Origin: Candidatus Peregrinibacteria bacterium
GTDB taxonomy: Bacteria; Patescibacteriota; Gracilibacteria; UM-FILTER-43-11
Direction of reading: 5' to 3'
Length of the DNA: 8,350 nt
NCBI GenBank assembly: GCA_016220125.1
Contig: JACRIF010000055.1
Span: forward strand, 1-8,350
Under the pieces are notes generated by a model, which was not told the DNA's origin, ran no database searches, and worked only from the letters and a program-made list of their open reading frames with translations. The position numbers and the translations under genes were made by a program. Below are positions 1 to 5,686 of the stretch, piece after piece (within the stretch, counting starts at the first letter, position 1; the number at the start of each line of letters is the position of its first letter).

Positions 1-109
1 CGAGAATCGCGACCTTCATGCGGGAATGGGGCATGACGGTCTTAAGTTGCCGCGCCTTGACGGCGTTGCGAATGCGGGTGAGCAAATCGGCAATCGGATC
101 AGTGTTCAT
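1..109 (-). CDS. rpsH: 30S ribosomal protein S8 (uS8), 5' part only
   Basis: Primary 16S rRNA-binding protein of the small subunit platform, and in E. coli the translational repressor of the spc operon. Only the first 36 codons are inside the window; the gene runs off the left edge. The visible N-terminus reads MNTDPIADLLTRIRNAVKAR, which matches the family opening (TDPIxDxLTRIRNA), followed by a short basic stretch ending in SRMKVAIL. The ATG at 109-107 is fixed by this conserved start. It lies 53 bases after the rpsN stop. A weak GAGA about 6-9 bases ahead of the ATG is the closest thing to a Shine-Dalgarno sequence in the cluster. Placement after rpsN is the usual spc order. Confidence 0.95.
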   Translation of the reverse strand, partial: MNTDPIADLLTRIRNAVKARQLKTVMPHSRMKVAIL

Positions 110-162
110 ATCGTCTCAATTAATGGTTTGAAAGGTGCGTTCTTGTGCTTGGATGTAAAGGC

Positions 163-378
163 TTACCAGCTGGACTTCTTGACTCCCATCACTTCGCCTT
201 TGTTCGCATATTCCCTAAAGCAGATACGGCAGACTTGGAAGAATCGGAGGTAGCCGCGGGAACGACCGCAAAGCTTGCAGCGATGATAGACGCGAACCCA
301 TTTGTCCATCTTCTTTCCTTTGGCTTCAAACTCCTTCTGGAGTCTTGCGCAGCTGATTTTGATCGATTTTCGGGCCAT
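163..378 (-). CDS. rpsN: 30S ribosomal protein S14, zinc-binding type (uS14)
   Basis: Head protein of the small subunit, contacting 16S rRNA near S3 and S10. The 71-residue product has the zinc-binding set C34-x2-C37 and C50-x2-C53 around the motif CGRSRGYLR and ends in GVKKSSW, the standard terminus of the zinc (C+) form. The common zinc form is 61 residues; here the segment between the MARKS start and the conserved KWVRVYHRC is about ten residues longer and includes an extra Cys10. Starting at Met24 would remove that extension, but MARKSI resembles the family start (MAKKSx), so the longer form is preferred. The gene sits 45 bases after rplE, its usual slot, and ends in TAA. Confidence 0.96.
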   Translation of the reverse strand: MARKSIKISCARLQKEFEAKGKKMDKWVRVYHRCKLCGRSRGYLRFFQVCRICFREYANKGEVMGVKKSSW

Positions 379-423
379 AAGTGCTTGTTAGGTTGAAAAT
401 TGTAAAATGCGAGATAAAAAATG

Positions 424-966
424 TTATAGCTCTTTCTTGAAGGGGAAGCCGATCTTCCGGAGCAAGGCGATTCCCTCTTCATTGTTCTTGGCGGTGGTCA
501 CAATGGTGACGGAAACGCCGTGCGGGTTGACCAAGCTGTCGGGATTGATCTCGGGGAACACCAGGCAGTCGCGGAAGCCAACACTGTAGTTGCCCTTGCC
601 ATCGAACGACTTGGTGCTGAGGCCGCGGAAGTCGCGGATGCGGGGGATGACCACATTGACCAAGCGATCCACCATGTCGTAGGCGCGCCTGCCGCGCAGG
701 GTGGTAACGATACCCGTGGCCAACCCTTCTCGAAGCTTGAAGTTGGAAATAGCTTTCTTGGCCTTGGTCACAACGGGCTTCTGGCCCGTGATCAAGGAAA
801 CATTGTCGACGACATTGCTGAAATCCTTGGTGTTTTTCATCAACGTGCCGATACCCACGTTCACCGTGACCTTGTCGATACGCGGAACAGCCATGTTGTT
901 CTTGAGGCCCAGCTCCTGCTTGATGGCGGGGGCGATCTCTGTTTTCATTCGTTCGTAGAGTGACAT
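424..966 (-). CDS. rplE: 50S ribosomal protein L5 (uL5)
   Basis: Binds 5S rRNA in the central protuberance and touches the P-site tRNA. The product is 180 residues, the normal family length. Recognisable blocks are PRIDKVTVNVGIG (about residues 28-40), the loop GQKPVVTKAKKAISNFKLRE (about 61-80), TLRGRRAYD, the highly conserved IPRIRDFRGL (about 109-118), KSFDGKGNYSVGF and the C-terminal TIVTTAKNNEEG...FPFKK. The ATG at 966-964 is preceded by CCC and no Shine-Dalgarno sequence. The 88-base spacer from rplX is the largest inside the cluster and holds an unusual pair of 7-bp repeat arrays, annotated separately. The stop is TAA. Confidence 0.98.
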   Translation of the reverse strand: MSLYERMKTEIAPAIKQELGLKNNMAVPRIDKVTVNVGIGTLMKNTKDFSNVVDNVSLITGQKPVVTKAKKAISNFKLREGLATGIVTTLRGRRAYDMVDRLVNVVIPRIRDFRGLSTKSFDGKGNYSVGFRDCLVFPEINPDSLVNPHGVSVTIVTTAKNNEEGIALLRKIGFPFKKEL

Positions 967-983
967 GGGAGAAAAAATTATTA

Positions 984-1053
984 ATTTATCATTTTACATT
1001 TATCATTTCTGTGTCTCCGCAAATGTAAAATGCAAAATGGAAAATGTTAAATG
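984..1053. repeat. Opposed 7-bp repeat arrays in the rplX-rplE spacer, forming an inverted repeat
   Basis: On the plus strand four heptamers of the type ATTTnnn (ATTTATC, ATTTTAC, ATTTATC, ATTTCTG) fill 984-1011. After TGTCTCC (1012-1018), five heptamers of the type nnAAATG (GCAAATG, TAAAATG, CAAAATG, GAAAATG, TTAAATG) fill 1019-1053. The two arrays are roughly reverse complementary. Bases 990-1001 pair perfectly with 1021-1032 (12 bp), so the rplX-rplE transcript could form an AU-rich hairpin with a 19-base loop just after the rplX stop. There is no GC-rich stem followed by a U-run, so it is not a typical terminator. Function unknown. Confidence 0.8.
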
Positions 1054-1054
1054 G

Positions 1055-1399
1055 TTACGCTTTCTTTTTCTTCTCGACCTTGGTGACGGACTGCTCAACG
1101 GATTCGCCGCATTTGGCGCAAACACGGAATTTCTTTCCAGTCTTGGGGACTTTGTAGGCCACACGAACCGCCTTGTTGCAGTTCTGGCAGATCAGCATGA
1201 CTTTCGAGACATCCAGAGGAACCTCGAATTTGATCTTCTGGCCAGGGGCGGTGGCGGTTTTCTTGATATGCTTGGTGCGAATGTTCGCTTTCTCGACAGT
1301 GACACGGTCGGGATTTTCGTACACGCGCATCACCTTTCCGGTCTTGCCTTTGTTTTTTCCGGCGGTGACCAATACAGTGTCGTTGACCTTGATCTTCAT
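1055..1399 (-). CDS. rplX: 50S ribosomal protein L24 (uL24) with zinc-ribbon-like C-terminus
   Basis: Assembly-initiating protein that binds the 5' domain of 23S rRNA beside the peptide exit tunnel. The 114-residue product opens with the KOW motif (VNDTVLVTAGKNKGKTGKV, about residues 5-23) and continues with the RTKHIKK and GQKIKFEVPLDVSKVM blocks. C71-x2-C74 and C94-x2-C97 form a plausible zinc ribbon of a kind seen in many bacterial L24 proteins but absent from E. coli L24. The tail is lysine-rich (EKKKKA). The ATG at 1399-1397 is fixed by the KOW start; no Shine-Dalgarno sequence precedes it. It follows rplN by 45 bases and ends in TAA. Confidence 0.97.
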   Translation of the reverse strand: MKIKVNDTVLVTAGKNKGKTGKVMRVYENPDRVTVEKANIRTKHIKKTATAPGQKIKFEVPLDVSKVMLICQNCNKAVRVAYKVPKTGKKFRVCAKCGESVEQSVTKVEKKKKA

Positions 1400-1444
1400 A
1401 GTGTTCGATTGATAATTGAAATGCTTGGAATGGACGATATAAAG

Positions 1445-1813
1445 TTACATCACCTCGGGCGCCAAAGAGATAATCTTCTGGTAGCCTTTCAAGCGCAATT
1501 CGCGGGCCACCGGTCCGAATACGCGGGTTCCCTTGGGCAATCCATCGGTGTCCACGATCACGCAGGCGTTGTCATCAAAGCGCAGGTAGGAACCATCATT
1601 CCGTCGGATGGCCTTTCGGGTGCGAACCACCACGGCGCGCTCCACGGTATGCTCTTTCACAAGCCCTTTGGGGGCCGCAAGTCTGATGGCGACAACAATC
1701 CGGTCGCCCACTCGGGCATAACGGGCCTTGGATCCGCCGAGCACCTTGATGCAGACGGCCTTTTTGGCACCCGTGTTATCCGCGACGTTGAGAAGAGTTC
1801 TGGTTTGAATCAT
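1445..1813 (-). CDS. rplN: 50S ribosomal protein L14 (uL14)
   Basis: Lies at the subunit interface, where it forms inter-subunit bridges and is the docking site for the silencing factor RsfS in bacteria that have it. The 122-residue product starts MIQTRTLLNVADNTGAKKA, matching the family opening, and contains RYARVGDRIVVAI, the KEHTVERAVVVRTRK block, the GSYLRFDDNACVIVD strand and the VFGPVARELR motif. An in-frame ATG 36 bases upstream (1849-1847) would give a 134-residue form but would overlap the end of rpsQ and add non-family residues, so it is rejected. The chosen start is 13 bases after the rpsQ stop, the tightest spacing in the cluster, suggesting translational coupling. Confidence 0.98.
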   Translation of the reverse strand: MIQTRTLLNVADNTGAKKAVCIKVLGGSKARYARVGDRIVVAIRLAAPKGLVKEHTVERAVVVRTRKAIRRNDGSYLRFDDNACVIVDTDGLPKGTRVFGPVARELRLKGYQKIISLAPEVM

Positions 1814-1826
1814 GGGAAATGGGGGA

Positions 1827-2066
1827 TTACTTGGCTTCCGGAGTCTCAATCACTTTCCAGCGCTTGAGTTTGCTCAGGGGGCGTGTTTCGGCAATGGTCA
1901 CAGTCGAGCCTTCGGGGTATTTCGAGCTATCCTCGCAATGCGCGTAGAATTTCTTGGAAACCTTGAAGCGCTTCTTGTACTTGGGATGAAGTTTGTCGGT
2001 GGTGACGGTCACCACGATGGTCTTCATCATTTTGTTGCTGGTGATGACTCCGGTCTTAGTGCGCAT
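1827..2066 (-). CDS. rpsQ: 30S ribosomal protein S17 (uS17)
   Basis: Small OB-fold protein that binds the 5' domain of 16S rRNA early in assembly. The product is 79 residues, close to the usual 80-90. Family blocks are GVITSNKMMKTIVV (about residues 6-19), HPKYKKRFKVSKKFYAH (about 27-43), GSTVTIAETRPLSKLKRWKV (about 53-72). The ATG at 2066-2064 is followed at once by RTKTGVI, the standard start. It lies 23 bases after the rpmC stop. The spacer is A/T-rich with no Shine-Dalgarno sequence. The stop is TAA. Confidence 0.97.
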   Translation of the reverse strand: MRTKTGVITSNKMMKTIVVTVTTDKLHPKYKKRFKVSKKFYAHCEDSSKYPEGSTVTIAETRPLSKLKRWKVIETPEAK

Positions 2067-2089
2067 AATCTATTGAGTAAAAATAAAAA

Positions 2090-2389
2090 TTAGGCTTGTT
2101 TCTTGGCGGTTTTCTTAACCTTGGGGGCTGCCTTCTTGGCAACCTTGGCAACCACCGGCTTGTCGGCCACCGTTTTTTCGGATGTGGAGACAACCGGGGC
2201 ATTGCCCAATCCCTTGAGCATGGTGAGGATTTGCGCGATATACCGCTTGGTCTTGCCAGCCTTGCTGGTGTCCTTCTCATGCTTGGTTTTCAACGAAATG
2301 CGAACTTTCAGCATCTCCTTGCGAGCTTTTTCAAGCTCCTGGAGCAACTCTTTCCGGTTCGAGGATCGTAATTCTTGGATCGACAGCAT
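2090..2389 (-). CDS. rpmC: 50S ribosomal protein L29 (uL29) with long Lys/Ala tail
   Basis: Two-helix protein at the rim of the peptide exit tunnel, next to L23 and part of the docking surface for nascent-chain factors. Residues 1 to about 63 form the family domain: MLSIQELRSSNRKELLQELE, the KARKEMLKVR helix, then KHEKDTSKAGKTKRYIAQILT. Typical bacterial L29 is 60-75 residues; this one has 99 because of a tail of about 34 residues rich in Val, Lys, Ala and Pro (ending VKKTAKKQA), probably disordered. The assignment relies on the helical pattern and the position between rplP and rpsQ. The ATG is 27 bases after the rplP stop and is preceded by CCC. Confidence 0.93.
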   Translation of the reverse strand: MLSIQELRSSNRKELLQELEKARKEMLKVRISLKTKHEKDTSKAGKTKRYIAQILTMLKGLGNAPVVSTSEKTVADKPVVAKVAKKAAPKVKKTAKKQA

Positions 2390-2416
2390 GGGTCAGGAAA
2401 AATTAGGGGATAGTGT

Positions 2417-2833
2417 TTAGGCGTGTCGGAGAACGAAACGGGTCTTCATGGGGAGTTTGGCACCGGCCAGGCGGAACGCCTCGCGGGCCACTTCGGGGGT
2501 GACACCGTCCATTTCAAACAAAACACGACCTGGCTGGATGGGGCACATATAGAATTCAACGGAACCTTTTCCGGATCCCATGGGAACCTCGGACGCTTTC
2601 TTCGTGATCGGAATATGGGGGAAAACACGGATCCAGATCTTGCCTCCGCGTTGGATGCAATGGCTCATGGCACGGCGAGCGGCCTCGATTTGGCGGGAAG
2701 TGAGCTCGGCAGGTGAGATGGCTTTCAAGCCATACATGCCGAAACTGACAGAGGCTCCGGCGGCAGAGGTGCCCTTGAGCGCGCCACGGAAGCGGCGTGA
2801 CTTCCTGAATTTGGTTCGTGCGGGTTGTAGCAT
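2417..2833 (-). CDS. rplP: 50S ribosomal protein L16 (uL16)
   Basis: Late-assembling protein near the peptidyl transferase centre that helps position A-site tRNA. It is 138 residues, a normal length. Blocks include MLQPARTKFRK, VSFGMYGLKA (about 29-38), RQIEAARRAM (about 47-56), RGGKIWIRVFPHIPITKK (about 62-79), MGSGKGSVEFY (85-95) and PGRVLFEMDGV. Pro84 stands just before MGSGKG where E. coli has Arg81, the residue hydroxylated by the oxygenase RoxA/YcfD; from memory an EVPMG form is frequent in Candidate Phyla Radiation L16. The ATG is 20 bases after the rpsC stop with CCCCT before it and no Shine-Dalgarno sequence. The stop is TAA. Confidence 0.98.
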   Translation of the reverse strand: MLQPARTKFRKSRRFRGALKGTSAAGASVSFGMYGLKAISPAELTSRQIEAARRAMSHCIQRGGKIWIRVFPHIPITKKASEVPMGSGKGSVEFYMCPIQPGRVLFEMDGVTPEVAREAFRLAGAKLPMKTRFVLRHA

Positions 2834-2853
2834 AGGGGTAATTCAGCGATTAA

Positions 2854-3525
2854 TTATTGCTTCTTGGGTGCGGCGACCTCGGCCATGGCTTGCTTTTTCT
2901 TGAAAACCAAACCCTTGTAGATCCACACTTGGATTCCGATGACTCCGTAGGTGGTGCGCGCCTCGGCCTTGGCGTAGTCGATATTGGCGCGGAGGGTGTG
3001 CAACGGGATGGAGCCTTCCTTGAACAGTTCCTCGCGGGAGATTTCAACACCGTTCAAGCGTCCGGCGGTGCGGATCTTGATACCCTTGGCGCCCGCCTCC
3101 AAGGCTTTCTGCATGGACATTTTGACAGCGCGGCGGTAGGCGATGCGGCGTTCGATCTGGGAAGCCACCATTCGGCCGATCAACAGGGCATTCAAGTCGG
3201 GATCCGTGATCTCGTGGATATTGACGTCGAAATTCTGCTTGAACTTTTTCTTGAGGAAATCCTTCAGGTCCTCGATCATCACTCCGCCCTTTCCGATGAT
3301 CATTCCAGGTTTGGCGGCATAGACGTTGACCGTGACCTTCTTGGCGGAACGCTCGATCTCGATCTTGGTCACATCGGCGGTAGTCAACTTGAGGTTGATC
3401 GCCTTGCGGAGTTCGATGTCGGCCAGGAACAAGTCCGCGAATTCGCGGCGGTTCGCAAACCACTTGGAGTTCCAAGTGTTGATGACACCGAGCCTAAAGC
3501 TGATTGGATTTACTTTTTGTCCCAT
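2854..3525 (-). CDS. rpsC: 30S ribosomal protein S3 (uS3)
   Basis: Head protein at the mRNA entry tunnel; with S4 and S5 it contributes to mRNA helicase activity. The 223-residue product opens MGQKVNPISFRLG. The type-2 KH domain carries the GxxG loop in MIIGKGG (residues 75-81). The C-terminal domain shows IERRIAYRRAVK, GIKIRTAGRLNGVEISREE and the near-invariant PLHTLRANIDYA, then TYGVIGIQVWIYKG. A short Ala/Lys tail (VAAPKKQ) ends the protein. The start is fixed by MGQKVNP. The gene follows rplV by 40 bases and ends in TAA. Confidence 0.99.
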   Translation of the reverse strand: MGQKVNPISFRLGVINTWNSKWFANRREFADLFLADIELRKAINLKLTTADVTKIEIERSAKKVTVNVYAAKPGMIIGKGGVMIEDLKDFLKKKFKQNFDVNIHEITDPDLNALLIGRMVASQIERRIAYRRAVKMSMQKALEAGAKGIKIRTAGRLNGVEISREELFKEGSIPLHTLRANIDYAKAEARTTYGVIGIQVWIYKGLVFKKKQAMAEVAAPKKQ

Positions 3526-3565
3526 AGAAGTTGAATTTGGGAAGATTTAAAATTAATGGCTTGAA

Positions 3566-4033
3566 TTAAGCGGCGATTTTAGGTTCCTTTTTGGCGGCGG
3601 CCTTTTTGGCGGGCTTCTTTTCCGTTGCCTTGGCTTCGGAGACCTCAACAATCTTGGAGGCCTTCTTGGCGGAGGCTTTGGCAACCGGCTTGGAAGGCGT
3701 CATCCCCTCGGGCATTCCCACCTCGACGGTGATGTGGGACATGATTTCGGCAATGGGCCAGATGCGGCCGCGGTTGGCAGGGGTGCCGCGCTTGAGCGTG
3801 GCTCCTTTGACCGCCCAAATGTTGGTGACAATCAAGTCATCGATGGATTGACCGAAATTGTTTTTGGCGTTGGCCGCGGCGGACTGGACCACCTTGTAGA
3901 TGATCTTGGCGCCTTTCTTGGGCATGAACTTGAGCAGGGCCAATGCGTCCTTCACGGATTTGCCACGAACCATCCCAGCCACCAGGTTGGCTTTCTTCGG
4001 TGTGATTCTGATGCCTCGTAGGACTGCTTTCAT
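3566..4033 (-). CDS. rplV: 50S ribosomal protein L22 (uL22) with Lys/Ala C-terminal tail
   Basis: Contacts all 23S rRNA domains; its long beta-hairpin lines the peptide exit tunnel. The core begins MKAVLRGIRITPKKANLVAG and includes VVQSAAANAKNNFG and the hairpin segment GATLKRGTPANRGR followed by SHITVEV. The LKR triplet in the hairpin corresponds to the MKR site whose loss gives macrolide resistance in E. coli, and it is intact. Typical length is about 110; this product has 155 residues because of a C-terminal tail of about 40 residues rich in Lys, Ala, Glu and Ser (ending AAAKKEPKIAA). It lies 44 bases after rpsS and ends in TAA. Confidence 0.97.
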   Translation of the reverse strand: MKAVLRGIRITPKKANLVAGMVRGKSVKDALALLKFMPKKGAKIIYKVVQSAAANAKNNFGQSIDDLIVTNIWAVKGATLKRGTPANRGRIWPIAEIMSHITVEVGMPEGMTPSKPVAKASAKKASKIVEVSEAKATEKKPAKKAAAKKEPKIAA

Positions 4034-4077
4034 GGGGTTGAAGATTAAGGGTTGGGGGAGGATCTCAATTCAAGGGA

Positions 4078-4383
4078 TTATTTCTTGGGGGCGGGAGCGG
4101 GAGCGGCGGCTTCGACTTTGGAAATGGTGCCACCATGGGCCTTGAACTTGCGGGTGGGAACGAATTCACCAAGCTTGTAGCCCACCATGTCCTCGGTCAC
4201 AAACACGGAGACGTGGGTCTTACCGTTGTGGACTCCGAAAGTGTGGCCGACAAACTCCGGGGGGATGGCACTGGCGCGAGCCCAGGTGCGGATCACCTTC
4301 TTCTGGCCCGTGGCCTCCATGGCCTGAACCTTTTTGAGCAACTTGGGCTCTACGTAGATTCCTTTTTTAAGACTTCGGCTCAT
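4078..4383 (-). CDS. rpsS: 30S ribosomal protein S19 (uS19)
   Basis: Head protein that forms inter-subunit bridges with L5 and contacts A-site tRNA. The product has 101 residues. Family blocks are MSRSLKKGIYVEPKLLKKV, KKVIRTWARASAIPPEFVGH (about 28-47), VHNGKTHVSVFVTEDMVG and KLGEFVPTRKFKAHGG (about 71-86). The last dozen residues (VEAAAPAPAPKK) are an Ala/Pro tail beyond the usual end near residue 92. The start is unambiguous. The 67-base spacer from rplB contains a four-unit 7-bp repeat. The stop is TAA. Confidence 0.98.
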   Translation of the reverse strand: MSRSLKKGIYVEPKLLKKVQAMEATGQKKVIRTWARASAIPPEFVGHTFGVHNGKTHVSVFVTEDMVGYKLGEFVPTRKFKAHGGTISKVEAAAPAPAPKK

Positions 4384-4416
4384 AGCGTGATTGATTAATT
4401 GGAGATTCTTTTACTA

Positions 4417-4444
4417 TTAACTCTTAACTTTTAACTCTTAATTC
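4417..4444. repeat. Four-unit 7-bp tandem repeat in the rplB-rpsS spacer
   Basis: The plus strand reads TTAACTC, TTAACTT, TTAACTC, TTAATTC in exact 7-base register between the rplB stop and the rpsS start. An 11-base word (TTAACTCTTAA) recurs perfectly 14 bases apart, at 4417-4427 and 4431-4441. The array begins six bases from the rplB stop codon. It has the same period as the repeats in the rplX-rplE and rplD-rplW spacers, though the words differ. No function can be assigned. Confidence 0.8.
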
Positions 4445-4450
4445 GGAATA

Positions 4451-5287
4451 TTAGTTCTTCTTCCTGCGTGAGATAATCATCTTGTTGGAATATTTCTTGG
4501 GTTGGCGGCTCTTGACTCCCAAGGCATGCTTGCCCCAAGGAGTTTTCGGATATTTGAGACCGATCGGGTTGTGGCCTTCTCCTCCTCCATGCGGATGGTC
4601 GACCGGGTTCATGGACTTGCCGAGCACTTCGGGGCGGATGCCCATATGGCGCTTGGTTCCGGCTTTTCCGATGCGAACATTGTCGTGGTCGAGGTTGCTG
4701 ACAATACCAATCGTTGCGTAGCAATCCTTGGACACAAAGCGAGTTTCTCCCGAAGGCATGCTGACCTGGGCCATCTCACCCTCAAGGGATGTCACCTTGC
4801 CGTAGGAGCCGGCCGAACGGATGGACTGGCCGCCCTTCCCGGGCTTGAGCTCAAGATCATGGATGTCGAAACCGACGGGAATGTTCTTCAATTGCATGCG
4901 GTTGCCGATCTTCACCTTGGCCTTTTCGCTGCAGATCACATTCGTGTCCTTCAATAAGCCGTTGGGGGCGATGATGTAGCGGCGCTCGCCATCGGCGTAG
5001 CAAAGCAGGGCGATGAAGGAGGTGCGATTGGGATCGTACTCGATGGACTCGACACGGGCCGGGATATCCAGCTTGTCGAAACGCTTGCTATCGATCACAC
5101 GGAACATGCGCTTTTCCCCGCCTCCTCGATGGCGCACGGTGAGCCGACCGAGATTGTTTCGGCCACCCTTTTCGTGCCACGTGCGGAGCAAGGGCTTGTG
5201 CGGCTTGTCAGTCGTCAACTCCTCATAGGAGTTCACGCTCATGTTGCGGCGGCCGCGGTTCGTTGGTTTGTACTTGATGATTCCCAT
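4451..5287 (-). CDS. rplB: 50S ribosomal protein L2 (uL2)
   Basis: One of the most conserved ribosomal proteins; needed for subunit association, tRNA binding and peptidyl transferase activity. The product has 278 residues, normal length. Visible blocks are MGIIKYKPTNRGRRNMS at the start, GGRNNLGRLTVRHRGGG (about 42-58), the central OB/SH3-like region with ERRYIIAPNG and IPVGFDIHDLELKPGKGG, and the C-terminal MNPVDHPHGGGEGHNPIG. His231 corresponds to the functionally important His229 of E. coli. The basic tail ends ISRRKKN. The ATG is 28 bases after the rplW stop, without a Shine-Dalgarno sequence. The stop is TAA. Confidence 0.99.
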   Translation of the reverse strand: MGIIKYKPTNRGRRNMSVNSYEELTTDKPHKPLLRTWHEKGGRNNLGRLTVRHRGGGEKRMFRVIDSKRFDKLDIPARVESIEYDPNRTSFIALLCYADGERRYIIAPNGLLKDTNVICSEKAKVKIGNRMQLKNIPVGFDIHDLELKPGKGGQSIRSAGSYGKVTSLEGEMAQVSMPSGETRFVSKDCYATIGIVSNLDHDNVRIGKAGTKRHMGIRPEVLGKSMNPVDHPHGGGEGHNPIGLKYPKTPWGKHALGVKSRQPKKYSNKMIISRRKKN

Positions 5288-5315
5288 GGATTCTACTGGT
5301 TAATCGGCTTTAGGA

Positions 5316-5609
5316 TTAAGCGACTTTGATTTTATTGAAATCAATCGATTGCTTGGGGGCCAAGGTAACGATGGCCTTGCGCGCTTGTTGCCGTTTGGTG
5401 ATACGACCTTTGCCGGCAATGCGGGATTTGGCGAGGACGGGCAAAATGTTCACGCGCTCCACTTTCACGCCATAGGCGCCTTCGATGGCACCCTGAATCT
5501 CTTTCTTGTTGGCATCCAAATGCACCAAAAAGGTGTATTTGCGGGCGGTTTGCGCCTTGGCGCTCTTCTCGGTGACCACCGGTGTGATGAGAACGTATGA
5601 AGCTTCCAT
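5316..5609 (-). CDS. rplW: 50S ribosomal protein L23 (uL23)
   Basis: Sits at the mouth of the peptide exit tunnel and docks trigger factor and the signal recognition particle. The product has 97 residues, the usual length. Blocks are ITPVVTEKSAKAQTARKYTF (about 8-27), the DANKKEIQGAIEGAYGVKVERVN segment (32-54) and a basic loop with GKGRITKRQQARKAIVTL (about 66-83). The ATG at 5609-5607 directly abuts a two-unit 14-bp tandem repeat in the 77-base spacer from rplD, so its initiation region is made of that repeat. The stop is TAA. Confidence 0.97.
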   Translation of the reverse strand: MEASYVLITPVVTEKSAKAQTARKYTFLVHLDANKKEIQGAIEGAYGVKVERVNILPVLAKSRIAGKGRITKRQQARKAIVTLAPKQSIDFNKIKVA

Positions 5610-5637
5610 ATTAGATTTGAGGTATTAGATTTGAGGT
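5610..5637. repeat. Perfect 14-bp tandem duplication upstream of rplW
   Basis: The 14-mer ATTAGATTTGAGGT occurs twice without gap or mismatch (5610-5623 and 5624-5637). The unit itself splits loosely into two heptamers. On the coding strand the duplication occupies the 28 bases immediately ahead of the rplW ATG, where a ribosome binding site would be expected, and reads as a C/U/A-rich, G-free sequence there. It shares the 7/14-base period with two other cluster spacers. Confidence 0.85.
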
Positions 5638-5686
5638 TCTAGTGTCTGGGCACCAATTCGGTCGCCTATTCGGCCACCCAATTGAA

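Noticed and set aside
1814..1849. N-terminal extension of L14 from an ATG inside rpsQ.
   Set aside because: Adds MRLRKPSNPPFP, foreign to L14, and overlaps the rpsQ coding end; MIQTRT is the standard start.
965..1867. 300-codon plus-strand open frame.
   Set aside because: It lies antisense to rplX and rplN and ends in rpsQ, three well-supported genes. The frame stays open because of the codon choice of those genes; the protein shows no recognisable domain.
2857..3534. 225-codon plus-strand open frame opposite rpsC.
   Set aside because: Exact antisense shadow of S3, with a composition (Gly, Asp, Leu, Val rich) typical of such shadows.
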